A stretch of DNA of 15,955 nucleotides from JASFEQ01 sp050124735 (GCA_050124735.1 JASFEQ010000053.1:1-15955), one strand, 5' to 3'; counted from the stretch's first letter, positions 5,498 to 12,535 are shown. The notes: generated by a model from the sequence alone, not told the origin. Translations and numbers: made by a program.

Positions 5498-7981
5498 ATG
5501 CCAAGGAAAAAGCCGGATAAAGAGGTGCCCCTTGAAAAACTCAGATGGAGGCTCGACCCAGCCGCGTTGCCATTTAAAACCACAGAGGATCTTAAACCCC
5601 TTAAAGAGATTATCGGACAGAAGAGGGGGGTGGCGGCCTTTCGCTTTGGAATGGGTATGGATAAACCGGGCTACAATGTGTTTGTCACCGGTGCGCCAGG
5701 GTCAGGAAGAATGTCCACGGTTCGCAAACTGCTGGAAGAGCTGTCCAAGAAAAAGGGGGAGGTGCCGGATGATCTCTGTTATGTGAACAACTTCAAAAAT
5801 TCCGAAGCCCCCATTCTATTGCGGCTCCAGGCAGCGGTGGGGCAGAAGTTTAAGAAAGACGTGCACGATCTTGTGGAGACCCTGAAAAGACAGGTCCCGC
5901 AGTTTTTTGAGAGCCAGGACTATCTCAACCGAAAAAAAGAGATTCTGGAGGAGTATGAAACAAAGGGCAAAAGTTTCTTCAAGGAGCTGGATCAGAAGGT
6001 GAGAGAAGAGGGCTTTGCCCTTGTGGACGTCCAGGTGGGGCAGATTAAGCGACCTGAGGTGATGCCCCTGGTGGATGGAAACCCCACGCACATCGATCAA
6101 TTGGAAGAGCTGGTAGAGAAGGGCAGGTTCCCCAAAGAGGAGTTTGAGCAGATGCGGGAGAAGCAGGGCAAGCTGAGGGAACAGATTGACCAGATCTTTC
6201 TCGAACTGAGGGATTTGCAGAAAGAGGTCCAGGAGACGGTTGAGAAGATGGATCGCCTGATGTTCATGAAGATGGCCACAGACCTGGCGGAACCTGTAAG
6301 AGGAAAATATAAGAGCGACAGGATCGATAAATACTTCAAAGACATGCTGGAGGATATGGCGGATAATCTGCAAATCTTCGCCCAACAGAGCCAGCAAGCC
6401 GTACCGGGCATGCCCTTTTTACTCCCCCAGGGCGACCCCTTTGAATCCTATCGGGTGAATCTTCTCGTGGATAATGCGGATCAGAAGGGGCCTCCGGTTG
6501 TCACGGAAACCTACCCCACGTATAGAAATTTGTTCGGAAGTATAGAGAGAGTCGTTGATCGGAGCGGGGTCTGGAGGACAGATTTCAGCAAGATCAAGAC
6601 AGGGTCCTTGGTCAAGGCCAATGGGGGCTATCTCGTCATCAATCTTCTCGATGCCATTGTGGAGCCGGGTGTCTGGCCGGCCCTGAAGAGGGCCCTGAAG
6701 ACCAAGAAGATGGAGATCCAGACCTATGATCCCTTTTATCTGTTCACCACCACACAGATGAAACCAGAGCCCATTGACATGGATGTAAAGGTGGTCCTTA
6801 TCTCGGATTCCTATGTCTATCATCTCCTCAACTTCTATGACGAAGATGTGCCAAAGATTTTCAAGGTGAGGGCAGATTTTGACACCTCCATGGACAAAAA
6901 CGAGGATTCCATCCGTCAGCTCGCAGAGTTTATCAAAATGAAAAAGGACGAAGATAATCTGAGGCCTTTTGACAGAACGGCCGTGTCCGCGCTTGTAGAG
7001 CAAGCCGTTCGGATGGCAGGAAGGCAGGAAAAGATCTCCACTAGTTTCCCCAACATAACAGATCTCATTCGGGAGGCCGATTACTGGGCAGAGCAGGATG
7101 GCCAATCGGCAGTCCAAGAGAAGCATGTGGATCGGGCCATTGATGCACGGATCTACAGGTCCAATATGGTGGAAGAGCACATTCAGGAAATGATTGATCG
7201 TGGGACCCTAATGATCGATGTGGATGGTGCCGTAGTGGGTCAGGTCAATGGACTCGCTGTCTACAGCATGGGAGACTACATGTTTGGGAAGCCTTCACGG
7301 ATCACTGTTTCCACCTCCATGGGGCGCGCGGGCATAATAAACATTGAAAGAGAAGCGGACATGTCCGGCAGCACCCACAACAAGGGTGTTCTTATCTTGA
7401 GCGGATATCTGAGGAAGAAGTATGCGCAGGATAAACCTCTGTCCATGAGTGCCAGCATCGCCTTTGAACAGTCTTATAGTGGGGTGGACGGGGACAGCGC
7501 CTCCTCCACTGAAATCTACGCACTGCTATCCAGTCTTTCGGGTGTTCCCCTCAGGCAAGATATAGCGGTTACAGGATCCGTAAACCAGAACGGAGAAGTG
7601 CAGGCCATTGGTGGCGTCAACCACAAGATAGAGGGATTCTATGACTGCTGCCAGAAAGAGGGGTTAACGGGTAAGCAGGGGGTGATGATCCCGGAAAGCA
7701 ATGTGAAAGATCTCATGCTCCGCAAAGATGTGGTTGAGGCCGTGAAGAAAAAGAAGTTCCACGTCTATGCGGTAAAGACCATTGACGAGGGGATCGAGAT
7801 CCTGACCGGGAAAAGGGCGGGAGAAATGAAACCTGACGGGGCCTACCCCAAAGGGACCATGAATGCCTTGGTCAATGAAAAGCTGAAAGAATTGGCCGAA
7901 GGGCTGAAGAAATTTGGTGAGGAGGAGAAAAAGGAGGGAAAGAAGGGGAGCGGGAGAAAGAGAAAGAGCAGCAAGAAGTGA
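5498..7981 (+). CDS. LonB-like (AAA_32/S16) ATP-dependent protease
   Basis: Member of the COG1067 Lon-like family (E. coli YcbZ type), a cytosolic protease thought to degrade misfolded or specific proteins. The Walker A-like loop GAPGSGRMS at 65-73 has Arg where Lys is usual and Met in place of Ser/Thr, a degeneracy typical of this branch. A long charged coiled coil spans about 125-260. The proteolytic S16 domain runs from about 569 to 765, with catalytic Ser667 in GDSASS and Lys710 in GGVNHKIEG; the 43-residue spacing equals that of E. coli Lon (Ser679/Lys722). The last 25 residues are a Lys/Glu-rich tail. An AGGAGG Shine-Dalgarno precedes ATG 5498. At 827 residues it is full length. The downstream cysteine-cluster gene starts 6 bp after the stop, so the two are probably cotranscribed. 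Confidence 0.9.
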   Translation: MPRKKPDKEVPLEKLRWRLDPAALPFKTTEDLKPLKEIIGQKRGVAAFRFGMGMDKPGYNVFVTGAPGSGRMSTVRKLLEELSKKKGEVPDDLCYVNNFKNSEAPILLRLQAAVGQKFKKDVHDLVETLKRQVPQFFESQDYLNRKKEILEEYETKGKSFFKELDQKVREEGFALVDVQVGQIKRPEVMPLVDGNPTHIDQLEELVEKGRFPKEEFEQMREKQGKLREQIDQIFLELRDLQKEVQETVEKMDRLMFMKMATDLAEPVRGKYKSDRIDKYFKDMLEDMADNLQIFAQQSQQAVPGMPFLLPQGDPFESYRVNLLVDNADQKGPPVVTETYPTYRNLFGSIERVVDRSGVWRTDFSKIKTGSLVKANGGYLVINLLDAIVEPGVWPALKRALKTKKMEIQTYDPFYLFTTTQMKPEPIDMDVKVVLISDSYVYHLLNFYDEDVPKIFKVRADFDTSMDKNEDSIRQLAEFIKMKKDEDNLRPFDRTAVSALVEQAVRMAGRQEKISTSFPNITDLIREADYWAEQDGQSAVQEKHVDRAIDARIYRSNMVEEHIQEMIDRGTLMIDVDGAVVGQVNGLAVYSMGDYMFGKPSRITVSTSMGRAGIINIEREADMSGSTHNKGVLILSGYLRKKYAQDKPLSMSASIAFEQSYSGVDGDSASSTEIYALLSSLSGVPLRQDIAVTGSVNQNGEVQAIGGVNHKIEGFYDCCQKEGLTGKQGVMIPESNVKDLMLRKDVVEAVKKKKFHVYAVKTIDEGIEILTGKRAGEMKPDGAYPKGTMNALVNEKLKELAEGLKKFGEEEKKEGKKGSGRKRKSSKK

Positions 7982-7987
7982 GTCCGT

Positions 7988-8494
7988 ATGCATCGAGACG
8001 AAATCTCCCTTGAAAGCCCCATAGATGCCAAGATTGCCTGGGCCGAGAAGCGTTACCACGAGGTCAAAGGTGAGTTGCGCGGGGATCAAGAAATCCCGCT
8101 GCTTTTAGATAAACTCAAAGGGGCCATCCACGCCTCACACAAGGAGATGGCTGAGGCGGGTGTGGTGAACGAATGTAGAGATTGTGAAGAGAGGGAAGGG
8201 GGATCGTGCTGCGGCTCCGGACTGGAGAACAGATATGATGGTTCCCTCCTTCTCATAAATCTTCTGCTGGGCGTCAAGTTGCCCAGACAGGGGTATGACC
8301 CTTCAAGCTGTTTCTTTCTGGGAGCGCAGGGTTGCCTTCTTCTGGCTCGCCACGTGATCTGTGTCAATTATCTCTGCAAGAAAATAACAGAGCGCATAGA
8401 CGCTGAAAAGATTGCTGCCCTTCAGGAAAAAGAGGGGGTGGAGCTGGAACGCCTCTTTCACCTGCAAGAAAAGATCAAGGAAAAGATTAGATGA
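7988..8494 (+). CDS. Cysteine-cluster protein, YkgJ-like, metal binding likely
   Basis: A 168-residue protein with eight cysteines in two groups: C63-x2-C66-x7-C74-C75, then C108-x7-C116-x8-C125-x4-C130. The arrangement (CxxC...CC, then a C-phe-phe-leu stretch and an IC-x-x-Y-x-C end) resembles the YkgJ/CxxCxxCC family, which is thought to bind zinc or an Fe-S cluster; exact function is unknown even for the family. The N- and C-terminal thirds are helical and charged (EKEGVELERLFHLQEKIKEK). The gene begins 6 bp after lonB with only a weak Shine-Dalgarno (GTGAG), so translation may be coupled. This linkage suggests, but does not prove, a role alongside the protease. Distant similarity only, so the call is moderate. 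Confidence 0.72.
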   Translation: MHRDEISLESPIDAKIAWAEKRYHEVKGELRGDQEIPLLLDKLKGAIHASHKEMAEAGVVNECRDCEEREGGSCCGSGLENRYDGSLLLINLLLGVKLPRQGYDPSSCFFLGAQGCLLLARHVICVNYLCKKITERIDAEKIAALQEKEGVELERLFHLQEKIKEKIR

Positions 8495-8500
8495 TCCATT

Positions 8501-8688
8501 GAGGCTGTCGGAAAAAGCCCATCTGCCGTTCGACAAGCCGTTCGACAAGCTCACGGTCGATGCTGAGCAATGTCGAAGCGTCGAAGGGCTGCGTTATCCT
8601 CATCCCTCGTCACTGCGGCGTACTCCTATGTACGCCTCATTCCTCGGGATTTCGGAAGCCTTAAATATGGACATTTTCCATCAGCCTC
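8501..8688. mobile_element. MITE-like element with terminal inverted repeats
   Basis: A 188-bp segment is bounded by GAGGCTGTCGGAAAAAGCCC (8501-8520) and, in inverted orientation at 8669-8688, GAGGCTGATGGAAAATGTCC; 16 of 20 positions agree. Inside are a tandem 12-bp repeat CCGTTCGACAAG (8526-8537 and 8538-8549), a REP-type hairpin (8541-8577) and a hairpin with stem GGCGTAC/GTACGCC (8617-8636). No transposase is encoded. I could not identify a clear target-site duplication. It begins 6 bp after the cysteine-cluster gene and lies upstream of the methyltransferase, whose reading frame happens to be open through it. Confidence 0.68.
8541..8577. repeat. REP-type hairpin inside the MITE-like element
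   Basis: TTCGAC-aa-GCTCA (8541-8553) pairs with TGAGC-aat-GTCGAA (8564-8577) around a 10-base loop. Such TTCGAC-type imperfect palindromes are frequent intergenic repeats in bacteria. It could act as a weak transcriptional end for the lonB operon. Confidence 0.6.
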
Positions 8689-8741
8689 TGAGAAGCCGGT
8701 TTTTCGAAAGTCTCTTTAGAAATTTACATCTAAGTGCTCCA

Positions 8742-9362
8742 ATGTCCATGCTAGATGACGAGTTAAGAAAGACCCTTTTGAAGGTTGCGCAATTCTATGA
8801 CCAGAGGAAGGTGGCCCACAAGGGGTATTTGGGTTTCAGGCAATCCAGTGACCTGACAAGACTTGTTGCCTGCATCGAACATTTGATCCAACATTCCCTC
8901 CTGATTCCCCAACAATCCTTGTTTCTTGATATGGGCTGTGCAGACGGGAGGGTCAATGTCTTGCTAAGCTATGTGGTCAAACAGTCTGTTGGCATAGAAG
9001 TGCATGACTGGATTCTGGACGAGTATGCGCCATTGAAAAAGGCGCTGGAAGGTACTCTCAGGGAACATCATTTTCAACCCCTTCCCCACAATATCTCCTT
9101 AATTCATGGCGATACCCTCGATGGGGGCGTTCATGAGACCATGACAGAAAAGACAGGCAGGACTTTTGAGGAGTTTGACCTGTTCTACACCTATCTCACC
9201 ATGTATGAAGAGTTTGCCGAGTTGATCGCCCGAAAGGCCAAGAGGGGGGCGGTGTACATGATCTATGGACTGGAAAAGGTGCTGCCCAAATTGGATGGTC
9301 TCCAATTGCTGACCCCTGGAAGACTCATACAAGGGATCATCGCCCTCTACCAGAAAATATAA
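8742..9362 (+). CDS. SAM-dependent class I methyltransferase, substrate unknown
   Basis: A 206-residue protein with a Rossmann-type methyltransferase core. Motif I is FLDMGCADGR at 61-70; the acidic end of strand 2 is IEVHDW (Glu86); HGDTLDGG at 122-129 and FDLFYTY at 145-151 fit motifs III/IV. It belongs to the general Methyltransf_25/11-like group and I cannot name the substrate. The N-terminal helical region (~1-58) could form part of a substrate lid. The frame is open back to 8412, through the MITE-like element and into the preceding gene. I chose ATG 8742 (a second ATG follows at 8748) because upstream sequence is the repeat element. The Shine-Dalgarno is poor, so the true start may differ or the element may have displaced it. 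It precedes rtcA by 393 bp; the hairpin-rich gap argues against a simple operon. Confidence 0.75.
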   Translation: MSMLDDELRKTLLKVAQFYDQRKVAHKGYLGFRQSSDLTRLVACIEHLIQHSLLIPQQSLFLDMGCADGRVNVLLSYVVKQSVGIEVHDWILDEYAPLKKALEGTLREHHFQPLPHNISLIHGDTLDGGVHETMTEKTGRTFEEFDLFYTYLTMYEEFAELIARKAKRGAVYMIYGLEKVLPKLDGLQLLTPGRLIQGIIALYQKI

Positions 9363-9620
9363 CAGATCATCACTTCATCTCTTCCCTATTCCAACCTTTC
9401 GTGATTAAATGCTCGTGATTTACAAAAACATGACAAGATGCGCCGCCTTACATTGTTTAGTCGGTTGAAAACCCCTCCCGTAGAGCGGGATGGTATCGTT
9501 GAGCTTTGCTGGTGAAATGATGATTCACTATACGTCTCGGTAAAGCCACTCGTTTGTGCCTCCGTGAGGACATGCCCCATTTCTCTCTCCGGGCCGTAGG
9601 CAAGGCCATATCCTCACTTC

Positions 9621-9734
9621 ACACCTCTGCAGGGTGTAATCAAAGCCAGGCCCTTTGGGCCTCCGGCTCGTAGCGCCTACGCCTCGGACAGCCAGGATTA
9701 TTTGCTTTCGTAGGGTGGGGTTTAATGCCCCACC
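9621..9734 (+). repeat. Cluster of four stem-loops before rtcA
   Basis: Four hairpins follow each other: ACACC/GGTGT (9621-9637), AGGCCC-ttt-GGGCCT (9648-9662), TCCG..CGTAG-cgc-CTACG..CGGA (9662-9688, sharing one base with the previous), and GGTGGGG-tttaatg-CCCCACC (9714-9734). The last is followed by the sequence before the rtcA start, not by a T-run. The rest of the 393-bp gap (9363-9755) shows a further small hairpin (TCCCG/CGGGA near 9477-9491) and no convincing gene. The cluster may be REP-like repeat debris or a structured leader of rtcA. Confidence 0.6.
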
Positions 9735-9755
9735 GAAGGGCATACACAAGAAGCC

Positions 9756-10805
9756 ATGAGCAGAGCAATTCGAATAGACGGCCGCTATGGTGAGGGAGGC
9801 GGGCAAATCCTCAGAACATCTCTTGCCCTGGCATCCCTGCTCCGAAGGCCTCTGGAAATGCATCACATACGGGGCGGTCGAAGGAAGCCGGGGTTGAGGC
9901 CCCAGCACCTCATGGCAGTGAAGGCTATGGCGTCAATCACTGGCGGCAAAGTGAAAGGAGACGAGCCGGGATCCGTGCACCTGTTTTTTGAACCGGAGCA
10001 AATCAGCCCAGGGAGCTACAGCTTTGATGTGGGGACGGCGGGCTCCACTTCTCTGGTGCTTCAGACCATGATCCCAGCCCTGCTTTTTGGAAAAGGTGTA
10101 TCCAGGGTTCTCGTTACGGGCGGCACACATGTCTCCTGGAGTCCGTGCTTTCACTATTTGAGGCGGGTTTTCGCGCCCGCGCTGGAAGGGATGGGGAGTG
10201 TCCTGACCCTGGACATCGAGCGTTGGGGTTGGTATCCCAAAGGTGGTGGGAAGATCAAAGCAGGGATTTCACCCGTCTCCAGGCTCCATTCCACTGAGCG
10301 CGCACAGAGGGGAGAGCTGAAGGAGATTCGTGTGCTCTCCGCCGTGTCAAATCTTCCCATGAGCATTGGCGAGAGACAAAGAGATCAAGTGATCAGACGT
10401 TTCGATAGCCACGGTTTCAAAACACCCCGAGTGGAGATAGTGAATGCGCCTTCGCAGGGCACAGGCACTTTAGTCTTCCTGATGTGCAGTTTTGAAGGAG
10501 GAACAGCGGGTTTTAGTTCTTTGGGCCAAAAAGGAAAGCGGGCTGAAAAGGTGGCCGATGATGCCTGTTCAGAGCTCTTCCATTTCCTGGCCTCCGGCGC
10601 AGCGGTCGACGAGCATCTGGCTGATCAGTTGGTTCTTTACATGGCCTTGGCCAAAGGCCGGTCTTCAATGGTTACAGAGAGGATAACAGCGCATTTGAAG
10701 ACCAGCATGTGGGTTGTTGAACAATTCCTTCCTGTGACGTTTCGGGCGGATGAAATAAAAGGGATCGTGAGTGTTGAGGGCGTGGGCTTTAGCCCAGCAC
10801 AGTGA
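9756..10805 (+). CDS. rtcA: RNA 3'-terminal phosphate cyclase
   Basis: RtcA converts RNA 3'-phosphates (and DNA 5'-phosphates in some family members) to 2',3'-cyclic or adenylated ends through an enzyme-AMP intermediate, and is linked to RNA repair. The family N-terminus IRIDGRYGEGGGQILRTSLA is at 5-24, and RGGRRKPGLRPQHL follows at about 40-53. The catalytic histidine is His313 in ITAHLKT, matching His309 of E. coli RtcA in position and context; LADQLVLYMALAKG precedes it as usual. The 349-residue length is close to the family's 340. The start ATG 9756 has only a weak Shine-Dalgarno (AGAAG), but the N-terminus is complete. No rtcB ligase or rtcR regulator is in the window; the neighbours are a methyltransferase and a LuxR-type regulator. 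Confidence 0.95.
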   Translation: MSRAIRIDGRYGEGGGQILRTSLALASLLRRPLEMHHIRGGRRKPGLRPQHLMAVKAMASITGGKVKGDEPGSVHLFFEPEQISPGSYSFDVGTAGSTSLVLQTMIPALLFGKGVSRVLVTGGTHVSWSPCFHYLRRVFAPALEGMGSVLTLDIERWGWYPKGGGKIKAGISPVSRLHSTERAQRGELKEIRVLSAVSNLPMSIGERQRDQVIRRFDSHGFKTPRVEIVNAPSQGTGTLVFLMCSFEGGTAGFSSLGQKGKRAEKVADDACSELFHFLASGAAVDEHLADQLVLYMALAKGRSSMVTERITAHLKTSMWVVEQFLPVTFRADEIKGIVSVEGVGFSPAQ

Positions 10806-10871
10806 TATACCGAGAATCTTTTTTATTTTGTATCTGTGGAATATACTTTCTACGCAACTGATATTGTGATA

Positions 10872-10900
10872 TTGACAGATAGCTCGTTTCTTGGCATATG
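10872..10900 (+). promoter_or_regulatory. Possible promoter of the CsgD-like regulator
   Basis: TTGACA (10872-10877) is followed after 17 bp by CATATG (10895-10900), only three of six to TATAAT. The -35 is perfect but the -10 is weak, as expected for an activator-dependent promoter. It lies about 30 bp from the start codon. The shared ATACTTT motif is just upstream (10843-10853). Confidence 0.35.
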
Positions 10901-10930
10901 ACCACATAGGCACATTCAGAAAGGAAGCCC

Positions 10931-11581
10931 ATGACCTCCTTGGATAACAAAGTGATAATCATCATCGGGCCCCGGAGCCTGCAAAACGGGCTGATGGGCC
11001 ATTTTTTGGAGGAGAAGACCGGGGCGAAGTGTTCGGCCATAGCCGACCCCTCCCGAATACCGGCCATGGACGACGGGGAAGGCAGTGACACGAGGCTTAT
11101 CCTCGGTGATTGTCTGGAAAAAGATCTGGATAGCTGTATAGCAGATCTGGAATCCTACGGTGAGGCTATTCTGTCAAGGGACTATGTGGTCCTCTTTAAT
11201 GTGAGCCCGGGTTTGAAGATTGAAGAGAATGCTTTGAGACGCGGGGTGAAGGGATTTTTCTATGAACAGGACCCCTTAGAGGTGTTTCCTAGGGGATTGG
11301 GGGCCATTCTCAATGGGGAAATCTGGGTATCCAGGGATATTATGACCAAGTTCATTCCAGATGACAAAGGCCCTGACCCCGCCCAAATGGAGGCCTCCAT
11401 CCTAACTCCCAGGGAAATCGAAATACTTTCTCTTGTGGCCATTGGGGCCAAGAATGAGGAGATTGCAGAAAAACTCTATATCAGCAGCAATACGGTCAAG
11501 ACACACATCTACAATATTTTCAAAAAAATTGACGTTCCCAACCGCCTCCAGGCAGCCCTATGGGCAGCCAAAAACCTCTAG
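10931..11581 (+). CDS. CsgD-like LuxR-family transcriptional regulator
   Basis: A 216-residue regulator, the same length as E. coli CsgD. The LuxR-type helix-turn-helix spans 156-216: LTPREIEILSLVAIGAKNEE, then ISSNTVKTHIYNIFKKI, with NRLQAALWAAKNL at the end, very close to CsgD's corresponding region. The N-terminal half resembles a receiver domain but lacks the acidic pair of true receivers (the first strand ends VIIIIGPRSLQ). One aspartate (Asp60 in LILGD) sits near CsgD's Asp59. GVKGFFYEQDPLEVFPRGL (105-123) also aligns with CsgD. No membrane segment. AAGGAAG precedes ATG 10931. CsgD controls curli and cellulose in enterics; here the target is unknown, but two PilZ genes follow. It is likely an orphan regulator without a cognate histidine kinase in this window. 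The family assignment is from recalled sequence features, not a search. Confidence 0.85.
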   Translation: MTSLDNKVIIIIGPRSLQNGLMGHFLEEKTGAKCSAIADPSRIPAMDDGEGSDTRLILGDCLEKDLDSCIADLESYGEAILSRDYVVLFNVSPGLKIEENALRRGVKGFFYEQDPLEVFPRGLGAILNGEIWVSRDIMTKFIPDDKGPDPAQMEASILTPREIEILSLVAIGAKNEEIAEKLYISSNTVKTHIYNIFKKIDVPNRLQAALWAAKNL

Positions 11582-11584
11582 TCC

Positions 11585-11635
11585 CTAATAAAAAAGTACT
11601 ATCCACCACGTGCCTTTCTCATACTATTTTATTAG
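11585..11635. repeat. 14-bp inverted repeat after the CsgD-like gene
   Basis: CTAATAAAAAAGTA (11585-11598) and TACTATTTTATTAG (11622-11635) are inverted repeats with 13 of 14 positions complementary, 23 bp apart, beginning 4 bp after the stop codon. The stem is AT-rich, so it is a weak terminator at best; it could equally be an operator for the following PilZ gene. Confidence 0.5.
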
Positions 11636-11663
11636 TCATTGCTCGCGAAAATCCCCATAAAAT

Positions 11664-11725
11664 CATACTTTACTTATTCTATATTTAGGGCTTTATATGG
11701 GGAGCCCCTTAATTCGCTCGGCTTG
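11664..11725 (+). promoter_or_regulatory. Candidate regulatory region of PilZ gene 1
   Basis: The region contains CATACTTT at 11664-11671 and a 22-bp motif at 11704-11725 (begins GCCCCTT, ends CTTG). Similar elements occur before PilZ gene 2 (12414-12421 and 12470-12491) and part of the first before the CsgD-like gene. The conserved spacing is not strict (40 versus 56 bp), so this reads as a set of short conserved elements rather than one fixed operator. Confidence 0.4.
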
Positions 11726-11763
11726 GCGCGGGGCGCTTGACTGAGTTCAGTCCCGGGCGTGCC
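11725..11763 (+). other. Predicted hairpin in the PilZ gene 1 leader
   Basis: GGCGCG (11725-11730) pairs with CGTGCC (11758-11763, one G-U pair), enclosing the near-palindrome GACTGA-gt-TCAGTC (11739-11752). The palindrome has only a 2-base centre, so in RNA the innermost pair would open to give the loop. It lies 74 bp before the start codon and has no counterpart in the PilZ gene 2 leader. It may be a regulatory hairpin or a protein-binding palindrome. Confidence 0.4.
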
Positions 11764-11836
11764 TTAAGGCTTCCAGATCCCGGTTTTCAGTTGCCAAAAA
11801 CCCTCCCTAAGGGGAAAAAATTAGGAGACAAACCCT

Positions 11837-12190
11837 ATGGAAAAGACAAAAGAGAGAAGAAAGTTGCAGAGGTTCCGTCTTGAGATTCCTGCCAAAATTG
11901 AGGTGATAAGCGCAGGAAAGCAAAAAGGGACCATCGAAGTCCTGACAAGTGACATATGCGCGGGTGGGGCATATTTTCAGACCCCAAAACCACTCCCCGA
12001 GGGGACTCAGGTCAAAATAGACATGGTTCTGCCCCTGGAACACCTGAGAAAGGTGTCTGAGGAATACAATCGCGCCTATATAAAGGTATCTGGAACCGTT
12101 TTGAGAACTGAGTCATCAGGGATGGCCGTATCTTTTGATGAGGATTACGAGCTTGGCCCCTATAAAGAGGACCCAGGGGATGCATCGTAA
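11837..12190 (+). CDS. PilZ-domain protein 1 (c-di-GMP receptor type)
   Basis: A 117-residue stand-alone PilZ domain. The RxxxR motif is R8-K-L-Q-R12, followed by the strand RFRLEIPAKIEV. The second motif, normally D/N-x-S-x-x-G, is D39-I-C41-A-G-G44: cysteine replaces serine. Such proteins bind cyclic di-GMP and switch partners controlling motility, biofilm or transcription. No other domain or membrane segment is present. AGGAGA lies 8-9 nt before ATG 11837. It is the first of two tandem paralogs downstream of a CsgD-like regulator. The two proteins share most of RFRLEIPAKIE, PLPEGT-x-VKID and GMA-x-SFD, so a duplication is clear. Whether the Cys variant still binds c-di-GMP is not shown by sequence. 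Confidence 0.85.
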   Translation: MEKTKERRKLQRFRLEIPAKIEVISAGKQKGTIEVLTSDICAGGAYFQTPKPLPEGTQVKIDMVLPLEHLRKVSEEYNRAYIKVSGTVLRTESSGMAVSFDEDYELGPYKEDPGDAS

Positions 12191-12413
12191 GTAAGACAAA
12201 CTCAATAACAAGCATCTTCCCGTTCCTCCGCCCCGCAATCCCTTATCCCTTTCATTTTACCTGTCCATAAAGAGATATGAACCCCTCCAGGCATGCTCTC
12301 TTCAGGGAAAAGCACCCAACATTTAATGAGAAAGTATTAAGAAATTATGACCTCCCTCCTCAATTCTAATGCGGACGTCTTATCTGTTGCGACCAGAAAA
12401 ATACGAAAAAAAC

Positions 12414-12491
12414 CATACTTTCTACCGATTGTCCCTTCACGCAAGGTTTTGTAAGCTATATAGCGTTTTGCCCCTTGATTCGTTCCACTTG
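12414..12491 (+). promoter_or_regulatory. Candidate regulatory region of PilZ gene 2
   Basis: CATACTTT at 12414-12421 continues as ATACTTTCTAC (12415-12425), identical to 10843-10853 before the CsgD-like gene. The 22-bp motif at 12470-12491 matches the PilZ gene 1 copy in 18 of 22 positions. Between them is the palindrome GCTATATAGC (12455-12464). The rest of the 345-bp gap 12191-12535 shows no gene. Confidence 0.4.
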
Positions 12492-12535
12492 CAGACCCCC
12501 GGAGCGGAAAAATCGAAATTGGGAGGAGATTTTTA

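Noticed and set aside
6419..7180. Long open frame (253 codons) on the minus strand inside lonB
   Set aside because: It is fully antisense to a well-supported protease gene and has no domain-like pattern; open antisense frames are expected in such coding sequence.
8412..8741. N-terminal extension of the methyltransferase by 110 codons
   Set aside because: The extra part overlaps the preceding gene in another frame and runs through the MITE-like repeat, so it is not conserved protein sequence.
9528..9908. Minus-strand frame of 126 codons before and into rtcA
   Set aside because: It overlaps the start of rtcA and the hairpin cluster and resembles no protein family; no Shine-Dalgarno of note.
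11720..11740. Sigma-54 promoter (TGGC...CTTG) before PilZ 1
   Set aside because: The distance between the GG and GC elements does not fit the strict sigma-54 spacing.
11582..12535. c-di-GMP riboswitch upstream of the PilZ genes
   Set aside because: I did not find the conserved GEMM core sequences in either leader, so the hairpin there is not called a riboswitch.
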